In this document: positions 7,976-17,282 of the stretch, one piece after another
Numbering within the stretch: position 1 is the first letter of the stretch
Layout of the letters: the number at the start of each line of letters is the position of its first letter
Assembly: GCA_020350725.1 (NCBI GenBank)
Contig: CP070719.1
Location: 1,812,182 to 1,876,181, forward strand
Length of the DNA stretch: 64,000 bases
DNA from: a bacterium
GTDB taxonomy: Bacteria; BMS3Abin14
Direction: 5' to 3'
Position numbers and translations under genes: made by a program
The notes under the pieces: model-generated
Seen by the model: the letters and a program-made list of their open reading frames with translations, nothing else
What the model was told of the DNA's origin: nothing
The model's database searches: none

Positions 7976-9369
7976 TCCGTTTTCGAATGGAGGACATACT
8001 CCAGGGAACAGGGGGGACCCTGATCAGCAGCGCCGAGGGCGGAAGATCTTTCGAGGGTATTTCCACGGACAGCAGGACCATCGGGCCGGGCCATGTCTTT
8101 ATCGCCATCCGCGGCCAGAGCCATGACGGTCATGATTACCTCAGGGATGCATGGAAAAAGGGGGCCGGCCTGGCGATCGTCGACAGGAAAGCCCCCGCGA
8201 GGGGATCGTCCCTTCCCCCCATTCCCCTGGTCGTGGTGGATGACACGGTTCGGGCTCTCCAGGCATTGGCCTCCTACTGGAGAATGCGCCATCCGATCCC
8301 CCTTGTGGCGGTCGTGGGCAGTGTGGGCAAGACCACCACAAAGGAGATGACGGCCTCCATACTCTCCGCGGGAGGACCGTGTCTCAAGAACCCGGGAAAC
8401 CTGAACAATTACATAGGTCTGCCCCTTTCTCTCCTGGATCTTGAGGATCACCACAGGTGTGCCGTCCTCGAGATGGGTGCCAATATCCCGGGGGAGATCG
8501 CCATGCTGTCGGGAATAGCCGCTCCGCAGGCGGCGGTCATAACCAGGCTCGGCTGGGCTCACCTCGAGGGATTCGGGGATCCTGATTCCCTGGTGAAGGA
8601 AAAGGGGTCCGTCCTGGACAGCCTTCCCGCTTCGGGATGGTGCGCCCTCAACACGGGGGACCAATATTTCGACAGGTTGAGAAGCAGGACCCGATGCCGG
8701 CTGGTGACATACGGTCTTGATGACGGTGAGGTGACCGCCTCCGAGATCGCGCTGGGGGAGAACACATCCTTTGTCCTGGAAACACCCATGGGCCGGGAAA
8801 GGATCCATCTGAAGGGCTTCGGGGGCCATTTCGTCGAGAACGCTCTGGCGGCCGTGGCGGTCACGCTTCCGCTTGACATCTCCCTCGAACAGGTCGCCTC
8901 GGGACTCGACGGCTGGCAGCCGCAGGAGATGAGGGGAGGGATCATCAGTCCCAAACCGGGTATTTTCTTCATCGACGACACCTACAACGCCAATCCCCTG
9001 TCCGTGGGTACAGCCCTGGAAAACCTGGCCCTCCAGAGGAGGGAAGGGGTGACCATCGCCGTCCTGGGAGAGATGAAGGAACTGGGGGATTATTACCGGG
9101 AGGGCCATTCCCTGGTCGGCAGGAGAGTAGCTGAGCTGGGCATCGATTTTCTCATAGCGGTGGGGGCGGCATCGGAACTCATGGGAAAGGGAGCCAAGGA
9201 ATCGGGTATGGATCCGGAGAGGATCATCCTCTGCCTGGAGGAGGATACGGCTGTTGAGGCCCTCTCCGGGCTGATGACGGAGGGTGTCTGGGTTCTGTTC
9301 AAGGGATCGAGGGCGGCGAGGATCGAGAAGATCCTTGAGGCCGTTCTTCCTGCATCGCTCTCAGCCTGA
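7972..9369 (+). CDS. murF: UDP-MurNAc-tripeptide--D-Ala-D-Ala ligase MurF
   Basis: A 465-residue Mur ligase that attaches D-alanyl-D-alanine to complete UDP-MurNAc-pentapeptide. The P-loop GSVGKTTTKEM starts at residue 116, the substrate loop NLNNYIGLPL and the C-terminal block DDTYNANPLS follow. The start is GTG 7972 overlapping the murE stop. Normal length and complete. Confidence 0.97.
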   Translation: MIRFRMEDILQGTGGTLISSAEGGRSFEGISTDSRTIGPGHVFIAIRGQSHDGHDYLRDAWKKGAGLAIVDRKAPARGSSLPPIPLVVVDDTVRALQALASYWRMRHPIPLVAVVGSVGKTTTKEMTASILSAGGPCLKNPGNLNNYIGLPLSLLDLEDHHRCAVLEMGANIPGEIAMLSGIAAPQAAVITRLGWAHLEGFGDPDSLVKEKGSVLDSLPASGWCALNTGDQYFDRLRSRTRCRLVTYGLDDGEVTASEIALGENTSFVLETPMGRERIHLKGFGGHFVENALAAVAVTLPLDISLEQVASGLDGWQPQEMRGGIISPKPGIFFIDDTYNANPLSVGTALENLALQRREGVTIAVLGEMKELGDYYREGHSLVGRRVAELGIDFLIAVGAASELMGKGAKESGMDPERIILCLEEDTAVEALSGLMTEGVWVLFKGSRAARIEKILEAVLPASLSA

Positions 9370-9386
9370 GCGGGAGGTCTGCCGGT

Positions 9387-10469
9387 TTGCTTTACAAGCT
9401 GCTGACATCCATGAAGGCTATCGACCCCGGGTTCGATGTCTTTCGATATATCACCTTCAGGACGGCGATCGCCACCCTGACCGCTCTGGTCATCAGCTTT
9501 ATCCTGGGACCGTGGGTCATCGGCAGGCTGAAGACCGCTCAACCGGGTAATTACGTGCGGGAATACCTGCCGGACAACCACGTCCTCAAAGCCGGCGTTC
9601 CAACCATGGGCGGGCTGCTCATCTTTCTGGCCATCTTCCTGTCCACACTCCTGTGGGCGGACCTGAGCAATCGCCTCGTCTGGGTTGTCCTGCTGACATT
9701 CACCTTCTTCGGCCTTGTCGGTCTGGTGGACGACATCATGAAGCTCTACGGGTCCAGGGGGAAAGGCCTCACCATCCGGGCCAAATTCGGCATGCAGGTT
9801 CTGATCGCCCTCTGCGTCGCCCTTTACCTCTATCATTTTCCCTCCGGAGAGTGGGGTCCCTATCTTCAGGTCCCTTTCTTCAAGGAGGTTCTGATCAACC
9901 TGTCATGGTTCTACGTCCCCTTCGTCATGATCGTGATCGTGGGGTCCTCGAACGGAGTCAACCTCACCGACGGCCTCGACGGCCTCGCCATCGGTCCGGT
10001 CATGTTCGCCTCCGGGGCGTTTGCCCTCTTCATCTACCTCTCCGGGCACTCCCGATTTGCCGAATACCTGCAGATCGTCTTCGTGCCGGGGGCGGGTGAA
10101 TTGACCATCTTCTGCGGGGCCATGATCGGTGCCAGCCTGGGGTTTCTGTGGTTCAATACCTATCCCGCCCAGGTCTTCATGGGGGATATCGGCTCCCTGT
10201 CCCTCGGCGGTTCCCTGGGACTCCTGGCGGTGATCGCCAAACAGGAACTCCTCCTCGTTCTGGTGGGAGGGCTTTTCGTCCTGGAGGCCCTCAGCGTCAT
10301 TATCCAGGTGATCTCCTTCCGCCTCTTCGGCCGTCGGGTGTTCCTCATGGCGCCGCTCCACCATCATTTCGAGAAGAAGGGGTGGCCGGAGCCGAAGATC
10401 ATCGTTCGTTTTTGGATCATCTCCATCATCCTGGTGCTCGTGTCCCTGAGCACCCTGAAGGTCAGGTGA
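9387..10469 (+). CDS. mraY: Phospho-MurNAc-pentapeptide transferase MraY
   Basis: A 360-residue, ten-helix inner-membrane enzyme that transfers phospho-MurNAc-pentapeptide to undecaprenyl phosphate, giving lipid I. Visible signatures: VPTMGG (71-76), the catalytic Asp pair in VDDIMK (114-119), NLTDGLDGLA and APLHHHFE near the C-terminus. The start is a TTG with GGGAGGT about 8 nt before it; the N-terminus agrees in length with known MraY. It lies 17 bp after murF. Confidence 0.97.
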   Translation: MLYKLLTSMKAIDPGFDVFRYITFRTAIATLTALVISFILGPWVIGRLKTAQPGNYVREYLPDNHVLKAGVPTMGGLLIFLAIFLSTLLWADLSNRLVWVVLLTFTFFGLVGLVDDIMKLYGSRGKGLTIRAKFGMQVLIALCVALYLYHFPSGEWGPYLQVPFFKEVLINLSWFYVPFVMIVIVGSSNGVNLTDGLDGLAIGPVMFASGAFALFIYLSGHSRFAEYLQIVFVPGAGELTIFCGAMIGASLGFLWFNTYPAQVFMGDIGSLSLGGSLGLLAVIAKQELLLVLVGGLFVLEALSVIIQVISFRLFGRRVFLMAPLHHHFEKKGWPEPKIIVRFWIISIILVLVSLSTLKVR

Positions 10470-10473
10470 GGTC

Positions 10474-11871
10474 ATGACTGTCGGTTTCCGGGACCCCAAG
10501 GACCCCGTCAGAGAGGTCATCGACCGAAGGGAACCCGTTCTGGTCGTGGGACTGGGGCGGTCCGGGATCGCAGCGGCGAACCTCCTGGATAGACTCGGCT
10601 GTCGGGTCACGGTCAGCGAACTTATGGACCGGGACCGTTTCAAGGGGTCGACCAGCGGCCTGAACCAGGGGATCGATGTCGTCTGGGGGGAGCATACGGT
10701 GGATCTCTTCGCCGGAAAGAACCTGGTGGTTCTCAGCCCCGGAGTGGCGCCGGAATCCCTTCCCGTGAGGGTAAATGAGAACAGCGGTCCGAGGATCGTA
10801 GGTGAGATGGAACTGGCGTTCCGGCTGAGCAGAGTTCCCTGGATCGCGGTGACCGGGACGAACGGAAAATCAACCACAACGACTCTGATCGGCGAATTCG
10901 CCAAGGCGGCCGGTATGGACGTCCTGGTGGGGGGGAATCTGGGCATCCCCGCGGTGGAGCTCATCTCGCGGGATCCCGATCCATCCTGTCTCATCGCCGA
11001 GGTCTCCAGCTTCCAGCTCGAGACCATCGAGACCTTCAGGCCGTCCATCGCCGCCCTGCTCAACATCACTCCGGATCACCTGGACAGGTACCCCGATGAG
11101 GAGTCCTACATCCGGGCCAAGAAGAACCTCTTCCTGAGAATGCGGGAGGAAGACAGGGTGATCGTGAACGCCGACGATCCGATCGTCGCCGGTCTGGTCC
11201 GCGACATCAGGCCGGCGATCACCCCCTTCAGCAGGAAGAAGCGTCCCAGGGGGGGGGTTTTCCTCGAGGATGGGAAGATCGTGATCAGGTCAGGCCGGAC
11301 CAAAATAGGGGTGATTGCCGCACGGGATATCGCGCTGGTCGGGACCCACAATCTGGAAAACTGTCTGGCGGCTGTTGCCGTTGCCTGGAAAATGGGGATC
11401 GAACCAGAGCCCATGGCAGAGGTCATGAAGACCTTCTCGGGGCTGGAGCATCGGATGGAGCTCGTCGGATACATCCGCGGTGTTCCCGTTTACAACGATT
11501 CAAAGGGTACGAATGTCGGGGCCACCGTCCGTTCCCTGGAGGGTTTCAGCGGTCACGTGATCCTGATCCTGGGAGGGAAGGACAAGGGGACCTCCTATGA
11601 ACCGCTGCACGACCCCGTGTCCAAAAAGGTCGGCCTCCTTATCCTGGTGGGTGAGGCCGGAGATCGCCTGCATAACAGCCTTGCCGACGCGGCCGAAACA
11701 GTCAGAGCCCGGAGCCTTGAGGAGGGGGTGAGGTTGGCCGTGGACAGGGCAAGGCCCGGCAGTGTGATCCTCTTCTCACCGGCCTGCTCGAGCTTCGACA
11801 TGTTCAGCAGTTTCGAGGAGCGGGGTCTGTTTTTCAAGCGGCTCATACGGCGCTACCTGGATATGAGATGA
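10474..11871 (+). CDS. murD: UDP-MurNAc-L-Ala--D-Glu ligase MurD
   Basis: A 465-residue Mur ligase that adds D-glutamate to UDP-MurNAc-L-alanine. An N-terminal Rossmann-like domain (VVGLGRSGIAAA) precedes the P-loop VTGTNGKST (126-134), and YNDSKGTNVGA and LSPACSSFDMF mark the C-terminal domain. ATG 10474 is 4 bp after mraY; the stop overlaps ftsW. Confidence 0.97.
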   Translation: MTVGFRDPKDPVREVIDRREPVLVVGLGRSGIAAANLLDRLGCRVTVSELMDRDRFKGSTSGLNQGIDVVWGEHTVDLFAGKNLVVLSPGVAPESLPVRVNENSGPRIVGEMELAFRLSRVPWIAVTGTNGKSTTTTLIGEFAKAAGMDVLVGGNLGIPAVELISRDPDPSCLIAEVSSFQLETIETFRPSIAALLNITPDHLDRYPDEESYIRAKKNLFLRMREEDRVIVNADDPIVAGLVRDIRPAITPFSRKKRPRGGVFLEDGKIVIRSGRTKIGVIAARDIALVGTHNLENCLAAVAVAWKMGIEPEPMAEVMKTFSGLEHRMELVGYIRGVPVYNDSKGTNVGATVRSLEGFSGHVILILGGKDKGTSYEPLHDPVSKKVGLLILVGEAGDRLHNSLADAAETVRARSLEEGVRLAVDRARPGSVILFSPACSSFDMFSSFEERGLFFKRLIRRYLDMR

Positions 11872-12965
11872 AAAGAACGCTCAAGATCAACGCTGCGGTC
11901 ATCCTGGCCGTCGTCGTCCTGATGGTGCTGGGCACGATAATGATCTACAGCGCCAGTGCGGTCAAGGCGGGGAGGGATTTCGGGGACGGCGGCTTCTTCT
12001 TCAAGCGACAGGCTTTGTTCGGGGTCGCTGCCCTATCCGTCATGATCGCGATGTCGCTGATCCCGTACGGCGCCTGGGAAAGGCTGGCCGCTCCCCTGAT
12101 CATCCTGACCATCGTCCTCCTCGCCGCGGTCCTGTCCCCCCTGGGTCATACCTCCAACAATGCCACAAGATGGTTCCGGATCGGTCCCGTTTCCCTGCAG
12201 GTGGCCGAGTTCGCCAAGCTTGTCGTCGTCATCTATCTTGCCCGCTACCTCGGACGGCGCTCGGAAGAAGTCGGCAGCGACTCCAGAATCCTCATCCGTC
12301 CCCTCGTTCTCCTCGTAACGGTGGTCGTTCTCGTCGCCTGCGAGCCGGACCTGGGAACGGCCATCTTCATCGGCCTGCTGGGCTGCGGCATGTTCTTCGT
12401 GGCAGGCGCTCCGCTTCGCTCACTGGCGGGCCTCGCGATCGCGTCCAGTCCGCTCATCGCATTCCTGATCCTGAAGCAGGAGTTCAGGGTTCAGCGCATC
12501 CAGGCCTTTCTGAACCCATGGAAGGAGTACGAGGGGTCAGGGTTCCAGCTGGTCCAGTCCTTCCTCGCTTTCGGTGACGGCGGAGTGTTCGGAACGGGAC
12601 TGGGCGGGGGAAAGAGCAAACTCCTCTTCCTGCCGGAGTCGCATACCGATTTTATTCTGGCAGTCGTTGGCGAGGAGTTGGGTTTTGTCGGTGTGGCCGT
12701 CGTCATCGGCCTCTACGGGGTCATCGTCACCAAGGGAATACAGATCGCTCGGCGCGCCCCAGATTCCTTCGGCATGCTCACGGCAGCCGGCGTGACCCTG
12801 ATGATCGGCCTCCAGGCACTCATTAACGCCATGGTGGTCCTGGGACTGCTCCCCACCAAGGGTCTCCCTCTGCCCTTTTTCAGCTATGGGGGCTCTTCCC
12901 TCCTGACCTCCGCGGCTGCAGCAGGGATCCTCATGAGCGTTTCGACCAGGGGGAGTGAACCATGA
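11868..12965 (+). CDS. ftsW: Septal peptidoglycan glycosyltransferase FtsW
   Basis: A 365-residue SEDS-family membrane protein with about ten helices; it polymerises lipid II at the septum together with FtsI. Characteristic blocks are IMIYSAS near the N-terminus, EPDLGTA in the middle, LPESHTDFILAVVGEELGF and PLPFFSYGGSS near the C-terminus. ATGA overlap with murD; overlaps murG by 4 bp. RodA is the paralogous alternative, but the setting in the dcw cluster decides for FtsW. Confidence 0.96.
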   Translation: MKRTLKINAAVILAVVVLMVLGTIMIYSASAVKAGRDFGDGGFFFKRQALFGVAALSVMIAMSLIPYGAWERLAAPLIILTIVLLAAVLSPLGHTSNNATRWFRIGPVSLQVAEFAKLVVVIYLARYLGRRSEEVGSDSRILIRPLVLLVTVVVLVACEPDLGTAIFIGLLGCGMFFVAGAPLRSLAGLAIASSPLIAFLILKQEFRVQRIQAFLNPWKEYEGSGFQLVQSFLAFGDGGVFGTGLGGGKSKLLFLPESHTDFILAVVGEELGFVGVAVVIGLYGVIVTKGIQIARRAPDSFGMLTAAGVTLMIGLQALINAMVVLGLLPTKGLPLPFFSYGGSSLLTSAAAAGILMSVSTRGSEP

Positions 12966-14116
12966 GGCTTGTAATTGCCGGCGGGGCCACGGGCGGCCAC
13001 CTGTTTCCGGGCATTGCACTGGCCGAGGCGATGAGAGAGCGGGACAGGGATGCGAAGATAACGTTCATGGGCGCCGACAGGGGCATTGAGACGACGATCA
13101 TCCCCGCCCTCGGGTACGACCTGATCACCTTTCCGATCGGGGGCATCGCAGGAGTCGGCATGGCACGGAGCCTGTCAAGGGCGGCGACCATGATCCTGGC
13201 CGTATCGAGGGCCGTCGCGATGTTGAGGCGTTTGACGCCGGACCTCGTGGTGGGCGTGGGAGGGTATGCCTCTGTACCGGGAGTGCTGGCTGCCGCCGTC
13301 TGGAGGATCCCCCGGTGCATCCTGGAACAGAACGTAATCCCCGGAAAGGCCAATCGCTTCCTGGCCCGGTTCGTGCCCAGGATCTATCTGGGGTTTCCCA
13401 CGGACCGGTCCGTCTTTCCCCAGGAGAAGACCACGGTCACAGGCAATCCCATCAGAAGCCAGGCCCTGACCGGCGAGGCCCGTGTCAAAGCCCCCGGTGG
13501 CGGGATCACGCTGCTCATCCTCGGGGGCAGTCAGGGGGCGTCCCAGCTGAACGACCTGGCCCTGAAGACCGTTCCCGGACTCATGAGGCGGATCGCCGGT
13601 CTGAAGGTCATTCACCAGACGGGACCCGCCCACGAGGCCTCTGTGAAACAACACTATGAGAGAGAGGGTGTGGACGTTGAGGTCGTTCCGTTCATCGGGA
13701 ACATGGGTGCTTATTACGCCAGAGCGGATCTGGTCCTGTCCAGGTCCGGCGCCATGTCGGTGTCCGAGCTGGCGGCGTCCGGCCTCCCGGCGATCTTCAT
13801 CCCCTACCCCCACGCTACAGAGCGCCATCAGAGGGCCAACGGAAGATGGCTCGAGAGCCAGGGCGGCGCCATTCTGATGGAGGCGGAAGAGGTGACGCCC
13901 GAAATGCTCCGTGATCTGATCGAGCACCTTCTGGCGGCGCCGAATGCACTCAGCAGAATGGCTGAAGCATCCAGGAGGGCCGGGACCAGGAACTCCGCCC
14001 GGCGGATCATCGAGGAGGAGATGAGGCGATTGGGAGTGATCCGGGAGGGAGAGAAGGCTGAGGAGCGAGAGGAAGAGGGGGCAAGAGGGAGAGGGGGCGA
14101 GGAGTCGGATGGTTAA
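12962..14116 (+). CDS. murG: UDP-GlcNAc--lipid I GlcNAc transferase MurG, with acidic C-terminal tail
   Basis: A 384-residue GT28 glycosyltransferase that converts lipid I to lipid II on the inner face of the membrane. GGATGGH (7-13), the LGGSQGA loop and SRSGAMSVSELAASG are intact. The family is usually about 355-365 residues. The last 30 residues are a Glu/Gly/Arg low-complexity tail encoded by an AG-rich run (about 14045-14105) that looks like the GGGGGCGAGGGG-type intergenic phrases of this genome, so the tail is probably a repeat that read into the gene. It overlaps murC by 8 bp. Confidence 0.96.
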   Translation: MRLVIAGGATGGHLFPGIALAEAMRERDRDAKITFMGADRGIETTIIPALGYDLITFPIGGIAGVGMARSLSRAATMILAVSRAVAMLRRLTPDLVVGVGGYASVPGVLAAAVWRIPRCILEQNVIPGKANRFLARFVPRIYLGFPTDRSVFPQEKTTVTGNPIRSQALTGEARVKAPGGGITLLILGGSQGASQLNDLALKTVPGLMRRIAGLKVIHQTGPAHEASVKQHYEREGVDVEVVPFIGNMGAYYARADLVLSRSGAMSVSELAASGLPAIFIPYPHATERHQRANGRWLESQGGAILMEAEEVTPEMLRDLIEHLLAAPNALSRMAEASRRAGTRNSARRIIEEEMRRLGVIREGEKAEEREEEGARGRGGEESDG

Positions 14117-15491
14117 GCTGCGGGAGACCAGGCATCTTCATTTTGTCGGGATCGGCGGCATCGGCATGTCGGGTATAGCGGAAGTCCTGCTCAACCTCGG
14201 CTACCGGATCTCCGGCTCCGACCTGGCCCAAAGCGATACGACCACACGGCTCGCGGACCTTGGAGGTGAGATCCGGATCGGTCACGACAGGAGACATGTA
14301 GAAGGTGCCGACGTTGTCGTCATCTCCTCGGCGGTCCGGCCTGACAACCCGGAAGTCGTGGCGGCCAGGGAGCTTGGCATACCCGTCATACGCCGGGCAG
14401 CCATGCTCAACGAGCTCATGCGGATGAAGTACGCTATTGCGGTTGCCGGATCCCACGGCAAGACCACGACGACCTCCATGATCGCCATGGTCATGGCCCG
14501 GGCAGACCTCGATCCCACCGTCGTCATCGGTGGAAAGCTGGACATCCTCGGTACCAACGCCAGACTGGGTGAGGGCGATTACCTGATAGCGGAGGCGGAC
14601 GAAAGCGACGGATCGTTTCTCCACCTCACACCCACCATCGCGGTCGTCACCAACATCGATAACGAACACCTTGACCATTACGGTACCTTCGAGGACCTCA
14701 GGGCGGCTTTCGCAGGCTTCCTGGAGAAGGTGCCCTTCTACGGCAGAGCGGTCCTCTGTCTGGACGACACGGAAGTCGCCGGCCTTCTCGCTGATCTGGA
14801 CAGGCCTTACCTGACCTACGGGCTGACATCCCAGGCCCACGTCATGGCCTCCGCTATTACCCATTCCGGCTTCGGCTCGTCCTACACCGCTTCCATGAGA
14901 GGAGAGGAACTGGGAAGGGTGGACCTCAATGTTCCCGGTCTCTACAACGTTTACAACTCCCTTGCCGCCCTGGCCGTGGCCGTGGAGCTGGAAATTCCCA
15001 TCGAGACAACCATCGGGGCGCTCAATGATTTCGCCGGGGCACAGCGCCGGTTCCAGTTCAAGGGGGAAGAGGCAGGGGTCACCGTTTACGACGACTACGG
15101 ACACCATCCGACGGAGATCAGGGTCACCCTGAAGGCGGCGAGACAGGGATGGGACGGGAGGATCGTCGTCATCTTCCAGCCCCACAGGTACAGCAGGACA
15201 AGGGATCTCCTCTCGGAATTCGGCACGGCCTTTCACAATGCCGACGAGGTCCTGGTCTGTGACATTTACGGGGCCGGTGAGGACAGGATCGAAAACCTCA
15301 CCGGCGAGACCGTAGCCCGGACAGTGGCCGGATACGGGCACCGGGGAGTTTCCTACGTCGGTTCCCGTCAGGATGCGCTGGAAAAGGCCCTGGAGATCCT
15401 TATGCCGGGCGACCTGGTGCTCACCTTCGGCGCCGGGGACATCTGGAAGTCAGGTGAGGACCTCGTGGCCCGCCTTCGGGAGAGGGGATGA
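14109..15491 (+). CDS. murC: UDP-MurNAc--L-Ala ligase MurC
   Basis: A 460-residue Mur ligase that adds the first residue, L-alanine. The N-terminal GIGGIGMSG loop (residues 14-22) and the P-loop GSHGKTTT (114-121) are intact, as are EADESDGSFL and DDYGHHPTE. It starts inside the murG tail and overlaps murB by 4 bp. Confidence 0.97.
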   Translation: MVKLRETRHLHFVGIGGIGMSGIAEVLLNLGYRISGSDLAQSDTTTRLADLGGEIRIGHDRRHVEGADVVVISSAVRPDNPEVVAARELGIPVIRRAAMLNELMRMKYAIAVAGSHGKTTTTSMIAMVMARADLDPTVVIGGKLDILGTNARLGEGDYLIAEADESDGSFLHLTPTIAVVTNIDNEHLDHYGTFEDLRAAFAGFLEKVPFYGRAVLCLDDTEVAGLLADLDRPYLTYGLTSQAHVMASAITHSGFGSSYTASMRGEELGRVDLNVPGLYNVYNSLAALAVAVELEIPIETTIGALNDFAGAQRRFQFKGEEAGVTVYDDYGHHPTEIRVTLKAARQGWDGRIVVIFQPHRYSRTRDLLSEFGTAFHNADEVLVCDIYGAGEDRIENLTGETVARTVAGYGHRGVSYVGSRQDALEKALEILMPGDLVLTFGAGDIWKSGEDLVARLRERG

Positions 15492-16390
15492 AGACGCTGA
15501 GCACCGCCCTGCGGGAGGCGGGGTTCTCGGGCCGCCTGAGCGAGGGAGAGCCCCTGTCGCAGCACTGTTCCCTGAGGGTGGGCGGTCCGGCGGCCCTCTA
15601 TGCGGAGCCGGAGGAAATGAGGGATCTTGAGACCCTCCTGAGTGCCCTCGGGGAGAGAGACCTTCCCTGGATGATCCTTGGGGGAGGCACCAACGTCCTC
15701 TTTCCCGACGGGGGCTACCCGGGATGTGTCGTCAGGCTGCAGGGTTCCTTCCGGGAATTCGACGTCGACGAGGAGGGTGAAGTGGATGCCGGTGCCGGCG
15801 CCGCGACGCAGGTCCTCTTTGCGGCCGCGGCCCGGATCGGTCTAACCGGCATGGAATTCGCGGCCGGTATTCCCGGCACCCTCGGGGGGGCCGTGAGGAT
15901 GAACGCCGGGACCGGGACAGGAAGCATCGCGGATGTGGTACAGCGGATCCAGATCCTGAAAGGGGGGATCCTCAGCTGGAAAGAACGGGAGGAGCTCGCT
16001 TTCGCCTATCGCAGGTTGACCCTTTCACCCGGATCGGTGATCACGCGGGTAAACCTGAAGCTCGCGAGGGACGATGCCAGGGCTGTCCTCGCCCGCGGAA
16101 ACAGGATCATGGAGGGGCGAAGGTCATCCCAGCCCCTGGAGCTGCCGAGCGCCGGCTGCTGGTTCCTGAACCCGCGGGATGACAGCGCAGGACGGCTTAT
16201 CGAGAAGGCGGGATTGAAGGGCAGAAGGATCGGCGGGGCTGAGGTTTCCGCGGTCCACGCCAATTTTCTCGTCAACGTGGGCGGGGCGGCGTCGTCCGAT
16301 TTTATAGAGCTCGCCGAGGAGATCCGGACTGCGGTCAGGAAAAAGTTCGGGATCCTTCTCGAGGAGGAGGTGCAGGTTGTCCAAGGGTAA
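15488..16390 (+). CDS. murB: UDP-N-acetylenolpyruvoylglucosamine reductase MurB
   Basis: A 300-residue FAD enzyme that reduces UDP-GlcNAc-enolpyruvate to UDP-MurNAc. The FAD loop ILGGGTNVLF (63-72) and GIPGTLGGAVRMNAG are clear. It is the short type II form without the extra domain of E. coli MurB. The motif carrying the general acid reads PSAGCWFLNP, so the acid is Cys where E. coli has Ser, a variant known in other lineages. It overlaps ddl by 14 bp. Confidence 0.96.
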   Translation: MKTLSTALREAGFSGRLSEGEPLSQHCSLRVGGPAALYAEPEEMRDLETLLSALGERDLPWMILGGGTNVLFPDGGYPGCVVRLQGSFREFDVDEEGEVDAGAGAATQVLFAAAARIGLTGMEFAAGIPGTLGGAVRMNAGTGTGSIADVVQRIQILKGGILSWKEREELAFAYRRLTLSPGSVITRVNLKLARDDARAVLARGNRIMEGRRSSQPLELPSAGCWFLNPRDDSAGRLIEKAGLKGRRIGGAEVSAVHANFLVNVGGAASSDFIELAEEIRTAVRKKFGILLEEEVQVVQG

Positions 16391-17282
16391 AGTCGGTGTT
16401 CTGATGGGGGGAAACTCCGCCGAGAGGGAAGTCTCTCTCACCACGGGCGGTGCCATCCTGCAGGCACTTCTGGAGGAGGGTGTGAAGGCTGTCGGCGTGG
16501 ATACGGCGGTGGACTGGCGCGAGGCCATTGACAGGGAGGGGATAGATGTCGCCTTCATCGCTCTTCACGGCAGGGGCGGTGAAGACGGCACGATACAGGG
16601 CGCCCTGGAGCTGATGGGGATCCCTTACACGGGGTCCGGTGTCATGGCGTCCGCCCTCGCCATGGACAAGGTCCAGACCAAGAGGATGCTTCAGGCATGC
16701 GGGATTCCCACTCCGGCCTTCACCGTACTGGGACCGGATCGGTACGGGGAGGATCCGTCACTTCCCCTGCCGGTCGTCGTCAAACCGAGCAGGGAAGGGT
16801 CCACCATCGGCGTGACAGTGGTGAAAAAGAGGGAGGAGATGGCGGGGGCCGTCCAGGCGGCGGCCTCTCACGATCACATCGTACTGGTGGAGGCTTTCGT
16901 CGAGGGCGACGATTACACCGTGGGGGTGTTGAACGATGAGCCGCTGGCCGTTGTCCAGATCGTCACGGAGACGGGATTTTACGATTACACCACCAAATAC
17001 GTCACGGGGGCCCAGGAATACAGGGTGCCGGCCCCCCTCGACCGGGAGGCGACGGAGGCCCTGCGCACAATGGCCCTTGAAGCCTCCCGGGCCCTCAGGT
17101 GCGCCGGCGCAGTCAGGGTGGATTTCCGGGGAGACGGCAGGGAGTTCTCCGTTCTCGAGATCAACACGATTCCGGGAATGACCCCGACAAGCCTTCTGCC
17201 CAAATCCGCCTCAGGAATGGGCATCGGTTTCAATGAACTGGTCCTCCGGATGCTGCGGACGGCCGGAGAGGGCAGTCGATGA
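16377..17282 (+). CDS. ddl: D-alanine--D-alanine ligase
   Basis: A 301-residue ATP-grasp enzyme making D-Ala-D-Ala for MurF. GGNSAEREVS (11-20) is the N-terminal signature; VVKPSREGSTIGV and EINTIPGMTPTSLLPK complete the ATP and substrate sites. The start is TTG 16377 with GAGGAGGTG 5-6 nt upstream, inside the end of murB. ATGA overlap with ftsQ. Confidence 0.96.
   Translation: MSKGKVGVLMGGNSAEREVSLTTGGAILQALLEEGVKAVGVDTAVDWREAIDREGIDVAFIALHGRGGEDGTIQGALELMGIPYTGSGVMASALAMDKVQTKRMLQACGIPTPAFTVLGPDRYGEDPSLPLPVVVKPSREGSTIGVTVVKKREEMAGAVQAAASHDHIVLVEAFVEGDDYTVGVLNDEPLAVVQIVTETGFYDYTTKYVTGAQEYRVPAPLDREATEALRTMALEASRALRCAGAVRVDFRGDGREFSVLEINTIPGMTPTSLLPKSASGMGIGFNELVLRMLRTAGEGSR

Noticed and set aside
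7885-9108. Minus-strand frame of 407 codons opposite murF; similar ones at 9903-11069, 14007-15341 and 18045-19292
   Set aside because: All lie opposite intact mur/fts genes and show only His/Gly/Asp-rich antisense composition.
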